NCBI GenBank assembly: GCA_947488625.1
Contig: CANKZR010000002.1
Location: forward strand, 434,001 to 498,000
Origin: an uncultured Sphingomonadaceae bacterium
GTDB lineage: Bacteria > Pseudomonadota > Alphaproteobacteria > Sphingomonadales > Sphingomonadaceae
Reading direction: 5' to 3'
Length of the DNA: 64,000 nucleotides
Shown here: in pieces, positions 1 through 8,628 of the stretch
How the letters are laid out: each line of letters begins with the position of its first letter
Position numbering within the stretch: the stretch's first letter is position 1
Made by a program: the position numbers and the translations under genes
Notes under the pieces: model-generated
Databases searched by the model: none
The model's input: the letters and a program-made list of their open reading frames with translations, nothing else
Told to the model about the DNA's origin: nothing

Positions 1-2475
1 CGGGGCGACGCGGAAATTCTCCGCGCGGCTTTGTTTCAGGGGGCGCTTCGCCAGGCGCGGCACCATGTCGATCCTGTCGGCCAGGGCATCCTCGATGGAT
101 TGCTTCAGCCGCGCCAGTTGCTGGTCTTCCTTGAAGGGTTTGCCCAGCGGATCGAGCACGAGGAAATTGTCGATCGCCTTGCCAGTCCGGTTGGTGTGAA
201 TGCGCGCATCGATGATGTTTCCGCCCGCAAGGTTGATTGCACCTGCTATTCGGAAGAACAGGCCAGGGTGGTCATCGCCGATGACCGTGACGAGCGTGGC
301 GCACAACGCTTCGTAATACTGGGCGTGAATGGATAGCGAATGCTCTGCCACGCGCGCAGCCTCGTAATGGGGCAGGTTGATGGCGATCACGTCTTCCGGC
401 TCGGCGATCCAGTAGGCATCGTCGAAGCGGTCATTCAGTTCCTCTACCAAGTGCCCCTGCGTCCCCAGCATCTGGGTGACGAGCTCTTTCTTGGTGGCAA
501 CCTTGTGCTCTCGCCCGTGGGCCTTGTGCCCCAGGCGCAGTCGCTCCACCGCGTTCTCGTAAAGGTCGGAGATGAGCTGCCGCTTCCAGCTGTTCCAGAT
601 GCCCGGCCCCACAGCGCGGATGTCGACGATGGTCAGCACCGTAAGCAGGCGCAGCCTTTCCAGATTCTGCACTTCCGATATGAAGTCGGTAATGGTCTTG
701 GGGTCGGACAGGTCGCGCTTGAACGCGGTGGCGCTCATCAACAGGTGATAGCGCACCAGCCACGCGACCAGCGCGGTTTCCTGCCCGTCCAGCCCGAGCC
801 TGGGGCACAGTTTCCTCGCTACGTCCGCGCCCAGCACGGAATGGTCGCCGCCGCGGCCCTTAGCGATATCGTGCAGCAGGACAGCGACATACAGAACGCG
901 CCGGTTCTTCAGCAGCGGCAGCATTTCCGTTGCCAGCGGGTGATCTTCGGCCAGTTCGCCGCGCTCTATTTCGCTGAGCAGGCCGATGGCGCGGATGGTG
1001 TGTTCGTCCACCGTATAATGGTGATACATGTCAAACTGCATCTGCGCGTTGACCTTGCCGAAATCGGGCACGAAACGGCCGAACACGCCTGCCTCGTTCA
1101 TCCATCGCAACACGGTTTCGGGATCCTTGCGGCCCGATAGCAGGTCGACGAACAAGGCGTTGGCGCGTTCGTCCTTGCGCAACTTTGCATCGATCAGCCC
1201 CGCGTCCCGGCGGGCGATGCGGATGGTGTTCGGATGCACTTCCAGGCCTTCGCGCTCCGCCAGGTTGAAAATCTCGATCAGGCGCACCGGATCCTGCTGG
1301 AACCAGTCATCTGCTGGAGCCGCGATCTTGCCACCATCCACCGGATAGCCCTCGATGGTCTTCCCAGGCTTGAGCGCAGAGAAGAATTCGCTGATACGGC
1401 TGCGTTCCTGGGTTTCTTCCTCGAGGTGAGAAAGGAACACACCAGACAGATAGCCAACGTGCTTGGCCTGCAGGAAGTAGAACTGCATGAAGCGTTCAAC
1501 CGAGCTCTTGCCCGGCCTGTCGGCAAAATTCATTCGGCGGGCGACTTCGCGTTGTAGATCGAATGTCAGCCGGTCCTCGCCCCGGTTGGAGATGGTGTGC
1601 AGATGCGCGCGCACGGCCAGCAGAAACCGTTCCGCCCGGCGGAAACTGCGGTATTCCTCGGGCGTGAAAAGGTCCTTGTCCACCAACTCGCGCGCGCTTT
1701 TCACGCGGTAGACATATTTGCCGATCCAGTAGAGCGTCTGCAGGTCGCGCAGGCCGCCCTTGCCATCTTTGACATTGGGTTCGACCACGTAGCGCGAATC
1801 CCCCATGCGCTTGTGCCGCGCATCGCGCTCCGCCAGCTTTTCGGTGACGAAACGGCTTTCCGTGCCAGGCACCACCTCTCCCCAGAAGCGGTCGCTGGCG
1901 GCATCGTAAACCTCCTGGTCGCCCCACAGGAAACGTCCTTCCAGCAAGGCGGTACGGATGGTCACATCCTCGCGCGCCATGCGGGTGACTTCGTTCAGCG
2001 AGCGACTGGAGTGGCCTACCGTCAGGCTGAGATCCCACAGGTAATAGAGGATCGCCTCGATCACCTGTTCGCACCACGATGTGGGCTTCACCGGTGTGAC
2101 GAAGGCGATATCGATATCGGAATGGGGCGACATCTCGCCGCGCCCGTATCCGCCCACGGCAATCAGGGCGAGGCGTTCTCCGGCGCTGCGATTGCCCACG
2201 GGATAGACATCCTCGATCACGTGATCGTGCACGATACGGATCAGCTGATCGTGCAGGAAGGCATGGCCATTGGCGCTTTCGTGACCCGCGCCCGGTTTCT
2301 CCTCGAGCCGCCGTGCCAGTTCCGCACGACCTGCCTCCAGTGCCTCGCGCAATTGCTCGACAATGGCCTGTCGGCCGTTCGTCGCGCCTTTCTCGGCAAC
2401 GATCTCGGCAATGGCGACGGAGAGTTTGCGCCGATCCAGGATGGCGCGTTGCTTGGGGATGTTGGGCAGGCTCAC
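1..2475 (-). CDS. glnD: PII uridylyltransferase GlnD (C-terminus cut by window edge)
   Basis: Bifunctional enzyme that uridylylates and de-uridylylates the PII nitrogen regulator according to glutamine level. The frame stays open from a GTG at 2475 down to base 1, giving about 825 residues of a protein that is usually 900-950. Seen in order: a nucleotidyltransferase motif GGYGRGEMSPHSDIDIAF near residues 105-122, an HD-hydrolase motif LLHDIAKGRGGDHS near 535-550, and a first ACT domain (DDHPGLFFRIAGAINLAGGN) from about residue 725. The second ACT domain should lie beyond the left edge. The GTG start begins MSLPNIPKQRAI; a TTG lies further upstream in frame, so the start is not certain. It is divergent from lgt. 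Confidence 0.93.
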   Translation of the reverse strand, partial: MSLPNIPKQRAILDRRKLSVAIAEIVAEKGATNGRQAIVEQLREALEAGRAELARRLEEKPGAGHESANGHAFLHDQLIRIVHDHVIEDVYPVGNRSAGERLALIAVGGYGRGEMSPHSDIDIAFVTPVKPTSWCEQVIEAILYYLWDLSLTVGHSSRSLNEVTRMAREDVTIRTALLEGRFLWGDQEVYDAASDRFWGEVVPGTESRFVTEKLAERDARHKRMGDSRYVVEPNVKDGKGGLRDLQTLYWIGKYVYRVKSARELVDKDLFTPEEYRSFRRAERFLLAVRAHLHTISNRGEDRLTFDLQREVARRMNFADRPGKSSVERFMQFYFLQAKHVGYLSGVFLSHLEEETQERSRISEFFSALKPGKTIEGYPVDGGKIAAPADDWFQQDPVRLIEIFNLAEREGLEVHPNTIRIARRDAGLIDAKLRKDERANALFVDLLSGRKDPETVLRWMNEAGVFGRFVPDFGKVNAQMQFDMYHHYTVDEHTIRAIGLLSEIERGELAEDHPLATEMLPLLKNRRVLYVAVLLHDIAKGRGGDHSVLGADVARKLCPRLGLDGQETALVAWLVRYHLLMSATAFKRDLSDPKTITDFISEVQNLERLRLLTVLTIVDIRAVGPGIWNSWKRQLISDLYENAVERLRLGHKAHGREHKVATKKELVTQMLGTQGHLVEELNDRFDDAYWIAEPEDVIAINLPHYEAARVAEHSLSIHAQYYEALCATLVTVIGDDHPGLFFRIAGAINLAGGNIIDARIHTNRTGKAIDNFLVLDPLGKPFKEDQQLARLKQSIEDALADRIDMVPRLAKRPLKQSRAENFRVAP

Positions 2476-2617
2476 GTATCCAAAGATAGGCGGCTGCGCT
2501 TTGCATTGCAAAGGTGTTTGCCGGTCCGCGCCAGGGGTTTCATGCCGGGCGGGCCTGTGCCAAAGCGCGAAACTTACGAAAAGGGGGCGTGCTACGCCCC
2601 GGCAAGCTTAGGGGCGC

Positions 2618-3559
2618 ATGGTGATTCTCGATATTCTGGCAACGGCGGGCGGCGAAGTCTTGCGGTGGCAGGACCTGGGCCTGCAAACCGGGCTGGACCT
2701 CGGTTTCTTCGAACTGAAGTACTACTCGCTCGCCTATCTTGCCGGGATCATCCTTGGCTATTGGCACCTTTCAAAAATGGTGAAGGCGCCCGGCGCGCCG
2801 ATGGCGCAGATCCACGTGGACGACCTGTTCTTCTACTGCACTTTGGGCATCATCATCGGCGGGCGGCTGGGCTATGTCACCTTCTACGAACCCGGCCACT
2901 GGACCGATTTTTCCGGTGATGGCTTCGTCAGCTGGAAAGTGCTGCGGTTGTGGGACGGCGGGATGAGCTTTCACGGCGGGCTGGTAGGCGTGGTGGCGGC
3001 TATCGCCTTTGTCAGCTGGCGCGGCGGCCTGCCGTTCATTCGCGTGGCCGATTACATCGCCGTGAACGTGGGTTTCGGCATGATGTTCGGGCGGCTGGCC
3101 AATTTCATCAACGGGGAACTGTGGGGTCGTCCCGCCAGTCCCGACGTGCCATGGGCGATGACATTCTGCGATCAGGGACGCGGTCCCGACGGCGCCTGCC
3201 TTTCCAGCCTGATCCCACGCCATCCCAGCCAGCTTTACCAGGCGCTGGGCGAAGGATTGCTGGTGGTGGTGGTGATGCTGTGCCTGTTCTGGCTGACGCG
3301 GGCGCGCTATCGCCCGGCGCTGCTGGTGGGTGTGTTTACCACGGTGATTTCCTGCGCGCGGTTCGTGGTGGAGTTCTACCGGCAGCCCGATGCGCAATTG
3401 ACCGAATTTGCCGCCCGGACAGGCCTCAGCATGGGGCAGTGGCTCACCATCCCGCTTATCCTGGTAGGGCTTGGCCTGGTAATCTATTCGTTTACGCGCG
3501 CTCCTATCGCCAGCGGTTCTGTTGCGCCCTCCAAGACATCTGCATCGCCTGCAAGATAG
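2618..3559 (+). CDS. lgt: Phosphatidylglycerol-prolipoprotein diacylglyceryl transferase Lgt
   Basis: Inner-membrane enzyme that moves diacylglycerol from phosphatidylglycerol to the lipobox cysteine of prolipoproteins, the first step of lipoprotein maturation. The 313-residue protein is of normal family length. It has several hydrophobic segments and the Lgt signature GRLANFINGELWGRP at about residues 158-172. An AGGGG Shine-Dalgarno lies just before the ATG, and a GGGGCGT/ACGCCCC hairpin sits at 2584-2600 in the short divergent space from glnD. Many lipobox proteins in this window would be its substrates. The methyltransferase gene follows after about 30 bases and is probably co-transcribed. 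Confidence 0.96.
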   Translation: MVILDILATAGGEVLRWQDLGLQTGLDLGFFELKYYSLAYLAGIILGYWHLSKMVKAPGAPMAQIHVDDLFFYCTLGIIIGGRLGYVTFYEPGHWTDFSGDGFVSWKVLRLWDGGMSFHGGLVGVVAAIAFVSWRGGLPFIRVADYIAVNVGFGMMFGRLANFINGELWGRPASPDVPWAMTFCDQGRGPDGACLSSLIPRHPSQLYQALGEGLLVVVVMLCLFWLTRARYRPALLVGVFTTVISCARFVVEFYRQPDAQLTEFAARTGLSMGQWLTIPLILVGLGLVIYSFTRAPIASGSVAPSKTSASPAR

Positions 3560-3590
3560 GGGCCTGCAAGGTAGGAATACAGGAGGCCAT

Positions 3591-4685
3591 TTGAACGACC
3601 TCAGAGACGAAGATGCCAGGCGCGATCTGGGCGACACCTTCCGCCGCCTGATTGCCAGCACCGGCCCGATCAGCCTCATGCATTTCATGGGCGAATCGAA
3701 CATGCGCTATTACAACGACAAGCGCGTGATCGGCGGGCCGAGCGAACACGGCGGCGGTGATTTCATTACTGCGCCCGAAATCAGCCAGATGTTCGGCGAA
3801 CTTGTCGGCCTGTGGCTGGCGGACATGTGGATCAGGGGCGGCCGGACGGAACCTGTCCATTACGTGGAGCTGGGGCCGGGGCGCGGCACCCTGGCGCGCG
3901 ATGCGCAGCGGGCGATGAAGCGCTACGGCCTTGTCCCTCGGCTACACCTTGTCGAAACATCGCGCACGATGCGTGATGCGCAGCTGGCGTCCGTGCCCGA
4001 TGCGATCCACCACCGCGATCTTTCCACCGTACCGATGGAAGGCCCGATTTTGCTGGTCGCCAATGAATTTCTAGACGCCCTGCCGGTGCGACAACTGGTG
4101 AAGACGGTGCAGGGCTGGCGAGAGATCATGGTGGGCGTGGATGGCGACGGCAAGTTCGTGGAGACGCCGGGCCGGCAGCCGATGGATTCTGCCGTGCCCG
4201 AAGCGCGCCGCGACGATCCGCCCGGCACGGTCATCGAAACCTCACCTGCATGTGCCACGATCATGTTCGAGGTGGCAGGACGGCTTGCCGCGCAAGGCGG
4301 CACCGCGCTGTTCATCGACTATGGCTACACCCACGGACGCAGCGGATCGACATTGCAGGCGGTAAAAAATCACCGCAAGATCGGCGTATTCGACGCGCCG
4401 GGCGACAGTGACCTGACTGCGCACGTCGACTTTTCTCAGATGGAGCAGATTGCCCGGTCCCGCGATGCACAGGTGCTGGGCACGGTCACGCAGGGCGAAT
4501 GGTTGCAGCGGCTGGGCATCCGCGACCGGGCAGAAGCGCTGGCCGGTTTCGCCCCGCAGCATCGCGAAGCCCTGATGCGCGCCCGCGACCGGCTGATTGC
4601 GCCCGACCAGATGGGTGAGCTGTTCAAGGTGATGGGCCTTGCAGGGCCGGACTGGCCAGACGGCGCGGGGTTTGCAGAAGCCTAG
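3591..4685 (+). CDS. Class I SAM-dependent methyltransferase, MidA/NDUFAF7-like (COG1565)
   Basis: Putative protein methyltransferase of the SAM-dependent MidA/NDUFAF7 family; the eukaryotic member methylates an arginine of respiratory complex I. The 364-residue protein has the family opening (GPISLMHFMGESNMRYYND, GDFITAPEISQMFGELVG), the SAM-binding loop YVELGPGRGTLARD near residue 91, and a VANEFLDALPVRQ segment. I chose TTG at 3591 because AGGAGG lies at 3581-3586 and homology begins at once; a longer upstream frame overlaps lgt and looks non-coding. It is probably in an operon with lgt. Its stop overlaps the convergent transporter gene by 4 bases. A bacterial substrate is not established by the sequence. 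Confidence 0.9.
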   Translation: MNDLRDEDARRDLGDTFRRLIASTGPISLMHFMGESNMRYYNDKRVIGGPSEHGGGDFITAPEISQMFGELVGLWLADMWIRGGRTEPVHYVELGPGRGTLARDAQRAMKRYGLVPRLHLVETSRTMRDAQLASVPDAIHHRDLSTVPMEGPILLVANEFLDALPVRQLVKTVQGWREIMVGVDGDGKFVETPGRQPMDSAVPEARRDDPPGTVIETSPACATIMFEVAGRLAAQGGTALFIDYGYTHGRSGSTLQAVKNHRKIGVFDAPGDSDLTAHVDFSQMEQIARSRDAQVLGTVTQGEWLQRLGIRDRAEALAGFAPQHREALMRARDRLIAPDQMGELFKVMGLAGPDWPDGAGFAEA

Positions 4686-6223
4686 ATACCCACCTGTTCC
4701 AGCAGCCACTTGCCTGCGCGCTCTGGCGACCACTTGTTGTCCTGCCGGTCCACCGTAAAGTTGGCCTCGCGCATGGTCTCCACATCGATCGAACCCAACA
4801 GCGGCTGAAGCGCTTCGATCAGGTCGGTGTCGTCCGCAACGCGGGGGGACAGGAGGACAATGGCATCGTAGGATGGCAAGGCTTCGCGCGGGTCTTCCAG
4901 CACCACCAGATCCTGCGCCGCGATCCGGCCATCAGAGGTGTAGGCGCTGATGACGTCCGCCTCTCCCGATATCAGGGCGTTGTACATGAATGTGGGCGAA
5001 TAGGTGCGTTGATCGGCAAAGCGCAGGCCGTAGGCATTGCGCACCGCGTTCCATTCGGGCCGCTCGAACCATTCGGGATCGCCGCCGATCGTGAGTTGCG
5101 GTGCGACGCCAGCCAGATCGGCGATTGTCGCAAGGCCGTATCGCGCAGCGGTCTCCTGCGTGACGGCAAGGCCATAGGCATTTTCGAACCCTAGCCGACC
5201 CAGCACGCGTGCACCGGTGTTCTCCTGCTCCCATCGCACGATCTCGTCATACATGGCGTTGCGACCGGGATTGTCCTTGCGCTCCAGCGTGTTGGTCCAA
5301 AGCGTGCCGGTATAATCCACGGAGATATCGATCGCGCTGCTGGCAACGGCATTGTGCACCACCGCCGATCCCAGCCCTTCGCGATATTCCACGACAAAGC
5401 CTGCATCCTGCAGCACCGATCCGATGGCACGGGCAAGGATATATTGTTCGGAAAAGCTCTTGGCGCCGATTACCACGCTCTCTGGCGCATCGCCGCGCCA
5501 GTCCATCGTGCTGGCAGCAGCGCCTGCAATGCCCGCCAGCGCCACCAGTGCGCCGGTGATGACAAGCGCAGGGCGGCGACTTGCAAAGCCACGTTCGACG
5601 AGACCGAACAAGCCATCGGCCACCAGCGCCAGCCCTGCGCTGGCGACGCAACCGGCCAGCACCAGCACCCAGTTCTGGGTTTGCAAGCCGGCGAAGATCG
5701 GATCGCCCAGGCTGCGCTGCCCGATCGTCGTGGCCAGCGTTGCCGCGCCGATGGTCCACACGCTGGCGGTGCGGATGCCCGCCATAACGAAGGGCGCGGC
5801 GAGCGGTGCCTGCACCAGTCGCAGCTTCTGCCACGCCGTCATGCCGAGCCCGTCTGCCGCCTCGATCAATTCATCATCGAGATTGGCAAGCGCGGTTACC
5901 GCGTTACGCAGGATCGGCAACAGCGCATAAAGCGCCAGTGCCAGCCAGGCGGGCAGGAAACCAAGCGTGGGCAGATCCTCTCCGAAAACCGAGCGCGCCG
6001 CCAGCAGTATGGGGAAGAACAGCGCCAGCAGGGCCAGCGCCGGAATGGTCTGCACGAGGCTGGCAAAACCCAGCGCGAACCTCGCGACGGTGGGAGACCG
6101 GCTGGCCCACACCGCCAGCGGCAGTGCAACGGCAATACCCAGCGCCACGGCAGAGGCGCACAGCAGTACGTGCTCGGCCAGTTGCGGGCCAAGGTCGAGA
6201 ACCGCGTCCAGCAGCGGGCTCAT
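4682..6223 (-). CDS. Osmoprotectant-type ABC transporter, fused permease and substrate-binding protein
   Basis: Single 513-residue polypeptide combining an ABC importer permease and its periplasmic substrate-binding domain, as in fused OpuCB/OpuCC-like glycine betaine/choline/carnitine systems. Residues about 1-215 are hydrophobic with an EAA-loop-like segment (EAADGLGMTAWQKLRLVQAP). From about residue 245 a QAT-type binding domain begins (VVIGAKSFSEQYILARAIG, then VDYTGTLWTN). The start overlaps the stop of the upstream ATPase gene by an ATGA-type overlap, so the two are translationally coupled. The ligand (betaine, choline or another quaternary amine) is inferred from family only. It overlaps the convergent methyltransferase gene by 4 bases. 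Confidence 0.9.
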   Translation of the reverse strand: MSPLLDAVLDLGPQLAEHVLLCASAVALGIAVALPLAVWASRSPTVARFALGFASLVQTIPALALLALFFPILLAARSVFGEDLPTLGFLPAWLALALYALLPILRNAVTALANLDDELIEAADGLGMTAWQKLRLVQAPLAAPFVMAGIRTASVWTIGAATLATTIGQRSLGDPIFAGLQTQNWVLVLAGCVASAGLALVADGLFGLVERGFASRRPALVITGALVALAGIAGAAASTMDWRGDAPESVVIGAKSFSEQYILARAIGSVLQDAGFVVEYREGLGSAVVHNAVASSAIDISVDYTGTLWTNTLERKDNPGRNAMYDEIVRWEQENTGARVLGRLGFENAYGLAVTQETAARYGLATIADLAGVAPQLTIGGDPEWFERPEWNAVRNAYGLRFADQRTYSPTFMYNALISGEADVISAYTSDGRIAAQDLVVLEDPREALPSYDAIVLLSPRVADDTDLIEALQPLLGSIDVETMREANFTVDRQDNKWSPERAGKWLLEQVGI

Positions 6224-6987
6224 CCACCCAGTCCGGCAAGCTGTCGCGCCTGTTCGCGGGGCACCTCGACCAGCGCCTGGGCTACTTCGCCGCCCGCGCC
6301 GGCCAGCAGGGCGGCGGGCGTTTCATCGGCGACGATGCCTCCGCCATCCATTACCAGGACCCGCGTAGCAAGCAGCAGTGCCTCGGCCATGTCGTGGGTT
6401 ACCATCACCGTGGTAAGTTCCAGCTCGTCATGCAGGCGGCGCACACGCTCTCCCAGCTGTCCGCGCGTGATCGGGTCGAGCGCGCCGAAGGGCTCGTCCA
6501 TCAGCAGCAGGTGCGAATCGCCCGCCAGCGCGCGTGCCACGCCTACACGCTGGCGCTGTCCGCCGGAAAGCTCGGCAGGAAGGCGTTCGGCCAGCGCCGG
6601 GTCCAGCTCCACGAGGTGCAGAAGTTCGGCAATGCGTGCATCGGGCAGGCGCTCACCGACAAGGCGCGGAGTGAGCGCGATATTCTCCGCAACGCTCATA
6701 TGGGGAAACAGGCCGATACCCTGAAAGACATAGCCGATCCGGCGGCGCACCGGCGGGGCGGCACCGTCAAGCACGTCCTCGCCGTCCAGCAGCACGCGGC
6801 CCGATGTCGGCTCCACCAGCCGGTTGATACATTTCAGCAGGGTGGACTTGCCCGAACCCGATGCACCCACCAGCGCCACAAATTCGCCTTGCCGAATGGA
6901 GAGCGATACATCACGCACCGCGCGCACGCCGTCATAGGATTTGGAAAGCGCCTCGAACCGCAGGAAGGCAGGTGGCGCACCGGTCAT
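6220..6987 (-). CDS. Osmoprotectant ABC transporter ATP-binding protein (OpuCA/ProV-like, short)
   Basis: Cytoplasmic ATPase that powers the fused permease/binding protein encoded downstream. Visible motifs: Walker A GASGSGKST at about 41-49, a Q-loop FQGIGLFPHMSV, ABC signature LSGGQRQRVGVARAL, Walker B LLLMDEPFGALD and switch VTHDMAEA. At 255 residues it lacks the C-terminal CBS pair found in ionic-strength-sensing OpuAA-type subunits, so osmotic gating by that route is unlikely. Its ATG directly abuts the stop of the upstream histidine kinase gene with no gap, which makes one operon of all three genes. Confidence 0.93.
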   Translation of the reverse strand: MTGAPPAFLRFEALSKSYDGVRAVRDVSLSIRQGEFVALVGASGSGKSTLLKCINRLVEPTSGRVLLDGEDVLDGAAPPVRRRIGYVFQGIGLFPHMSVAENIALTPRLVGERLPDARIAELLHLVELDPALAERLPAELSGGQRQRVGVARALAGDSHLLLMDEPFGALDPITRGQLGERVRRLHDELELTTVMVTHDMAEALLLATRVLVMDGGGIVADETPAALLAGAGGEVAQALVEVPREQARQLAGLGG

Positions 6988-8505
6988 TCAGGTGGTCAGA
7001 GCTGCTTTGGGAATGGTAAAATCGACGGCCAGCCCATCCCGCCCGAACCGGCGATCCCACGTGCCCTGCAACTGACCGGTCACGCTCATTTCCACCAGCC
7101 GCGATCCAAAACCGGCAACCTCGGGGTCGCTTACGGGCGGGCCACCGTATTCGCGCCAGGCCAGAGCGATGGAATCGCCCTCGTCGGCGATGTCCAGTTC
7201 CACACGGCCCTCGTCTGCAGAAAGAGCGCCGTATTTGGCCGAATTGGTGGCCAGTTCGTGGAACACCAGCGCCAGCGGTGTGGCAACCCGCGCGCTGATC
7301 GCCGTGTCGACCCCGTTTACCCTGACGCGGGGCTCGCCCTCGCTTGCGGAATAGGGCGCAAACAGTGCTTCGAGCAGGCCGGAGAGGCTTTCCTGTTGCG
7401 GGCCATCCTGCGGTCGCACGAATTCATGTGCCCGGCCCAGCGCGCGCAGGGCCTGCGTCAGTTCCTTTACGAAAGGCGCGTTTTCCGGCGATTTGCGGGC
7501 CTGTAACGAGGCAAGGCCGATGACGACGGCGAAGATGTTCTTGATCCGGTGCGCCAGTTCCTTGGCCAGCAGGTCGCGCTCTTCCAGAGCGTTGCGAACT
7601 TCGTCGATATCGGTCACGGTACCGAACCAGCGCAGCGGTTGGCCCGTGCCTTCGGATACGGGAACGGCCAGGGCAAGCACCCAGCGCCATGAACCATCGG
7701 CGCGCCTGATCCTGAATTCCGCCTCGAATTCCTCACCCGCGGCGAAACGCGCGTACCAGGCTTCGAACGCTTTTTCCGCATCCTCCGGGTGGATGAAGGG
7801 CCGCCATTCGTCGGCAGTTTTTGGAGGCGGCGCGCCGGTCAGTTCTATCCAGCGCTTGTTGAAATAGTCGAAATTGCCATCATCGTCGGCGGACCAGGCG
7901 ATCTGCGGCACGCCCTCGATCATCCGCAGCAGTCGCTCCTCGCGCTCGGCGATGATGCGTTTTGCCTGCAAGGTAGATCGGCGGGTTTCCAGCCGCCGGA
8001 CCGCGGCCTGCGCCAGCACGGCCAGACCCTCGCGCTGGAATTCGGTTAGCGGCTTCTTGTGCGCTTCGGTATCGACAACGCACAAGGTTCCCAGCGACGC
8101 GCCTTCTTCGGACACCAGCGGTTGCCCCGCATAAAAGCGCACGTCGGGCTCGTCGGTCACTAACGGATTGTCGACGAAACGCGGATCCTCTGGCGCGTCT
8201 GGCACCTCCAGCAGTTCGCTCCTGCCTAAAGTGTGATTGCAGAACGCCACGTCGCGTGGAGTTTCGCGATTGTCGATCCCTCGCCGGGCAAGAAAGCGCT
8301 GCTTCTTCTGTTCCAGCAGGGTCACCATGGATACAGGCGCGTTGCACAACTTCGCCGCAAATTCGACAATGGCTTGCAGTTCGGGATCATCTTCAAGCTC
8401 CTCTGCCTCAAAGCTGTCGACCACGCCGAGGCGTCGGGCCTCGTCGGCAAATTCGCCGGCAGGTTCCGGCATTCCTGATGAACTGTGGGGCGCGCGCAAT
8501 TTCAT
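6988..8505 (-). CDS. GAF-PAS HWE-family sensor histidine kinase
   Basis: Soluble two-component sensor of 505 residues. Order: a GAF domain (about 40-180, with CNAPVSMVTLLEQKKQRFLA), a PAS domain (about 195-310, with NFDYFNKRWIELTG and WRWVLALAVPVSE), then an HWE/HisKA_2 kinase core. The phospho-acceptor segment is ELAHRIKNIFAVVIGL with His near residue 321, and the N-box is HELATNSAKYGALS near 420. The PAS domain lacks the LOV cysteine motif, so flavin light sensing is not supported. No transmembrane segment is evident, suggesting a cytoplasmic signal. No response regulator gene is adjacent. It is first in a tight operon with the ABC importer. A second ATG lies 11 codons inside and could be the true start. 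Confidence 0.88.
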   Translation of the reverse strand: MKLRAPHSSSGMPEPAGEFADEARRLGVVDSFEAEELEDDPELQAIVEFAAKLCNAPVSMVTLLEQKKQRFLARRGIDNRETPRDVAFCNHTLGRSELLEVPDAPEDPRFVDNPLVTDEPDVRFYAGQPLVSEEGASLGTLCVVDTEAHKKPLTEFQREGLAVLAQAAVRRLETRRSTLQAKRIIAEREERLLRMIEGVPQIAWSADDDGNFDYFNKRWIELTGAPPPKTADEWRPFIHPEDAEKAFEAWYARFAAGEEFEAEFRIRRADGSWRWVLALAVPVSEGTGQPLRWFGTVTDIDEVRNALEERDLLAKELAHRIKNIFAVVIGLASLQARKSPENAPFVKELTQALRALGRAHEFVRPQDGPQQESLSGLLEALFAPYSASEGEPRVRVNGVDTAISARVATPLALVFHELATNSAKYGALSADEGRVELDIADEGDSIALAWREYGGPPVSDPEVAGFGSRLVEMSVTGQLQGTWDRRFGRDGLAVDFTIPKAALTT

Positions 8506-8628
8506 TGCGGGCTACTTAACTACTGCTGCGCCGGATTTCCAGCACCTGGGGCGGTTGCGAATGTAACCTGTTTGCTTGGTGAGCCACGCTTGCTACAGGG
8601 TGCTGCACAAACAGGAGCCCCCATTACC

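Noticed and set aside
5806-7506. A 566-codon open frame on the plus strand over the ABC ATPase and kinase genes
   Set aside because: It is antisense to well supported genes and low in recognisable structure.
6988-8505. LOV-type blue-light kinase
   Set aside because: HWE kinases with LOV domains exist in this lineage, but the PAS domain here lacks the cysteine-containing flavin motif.
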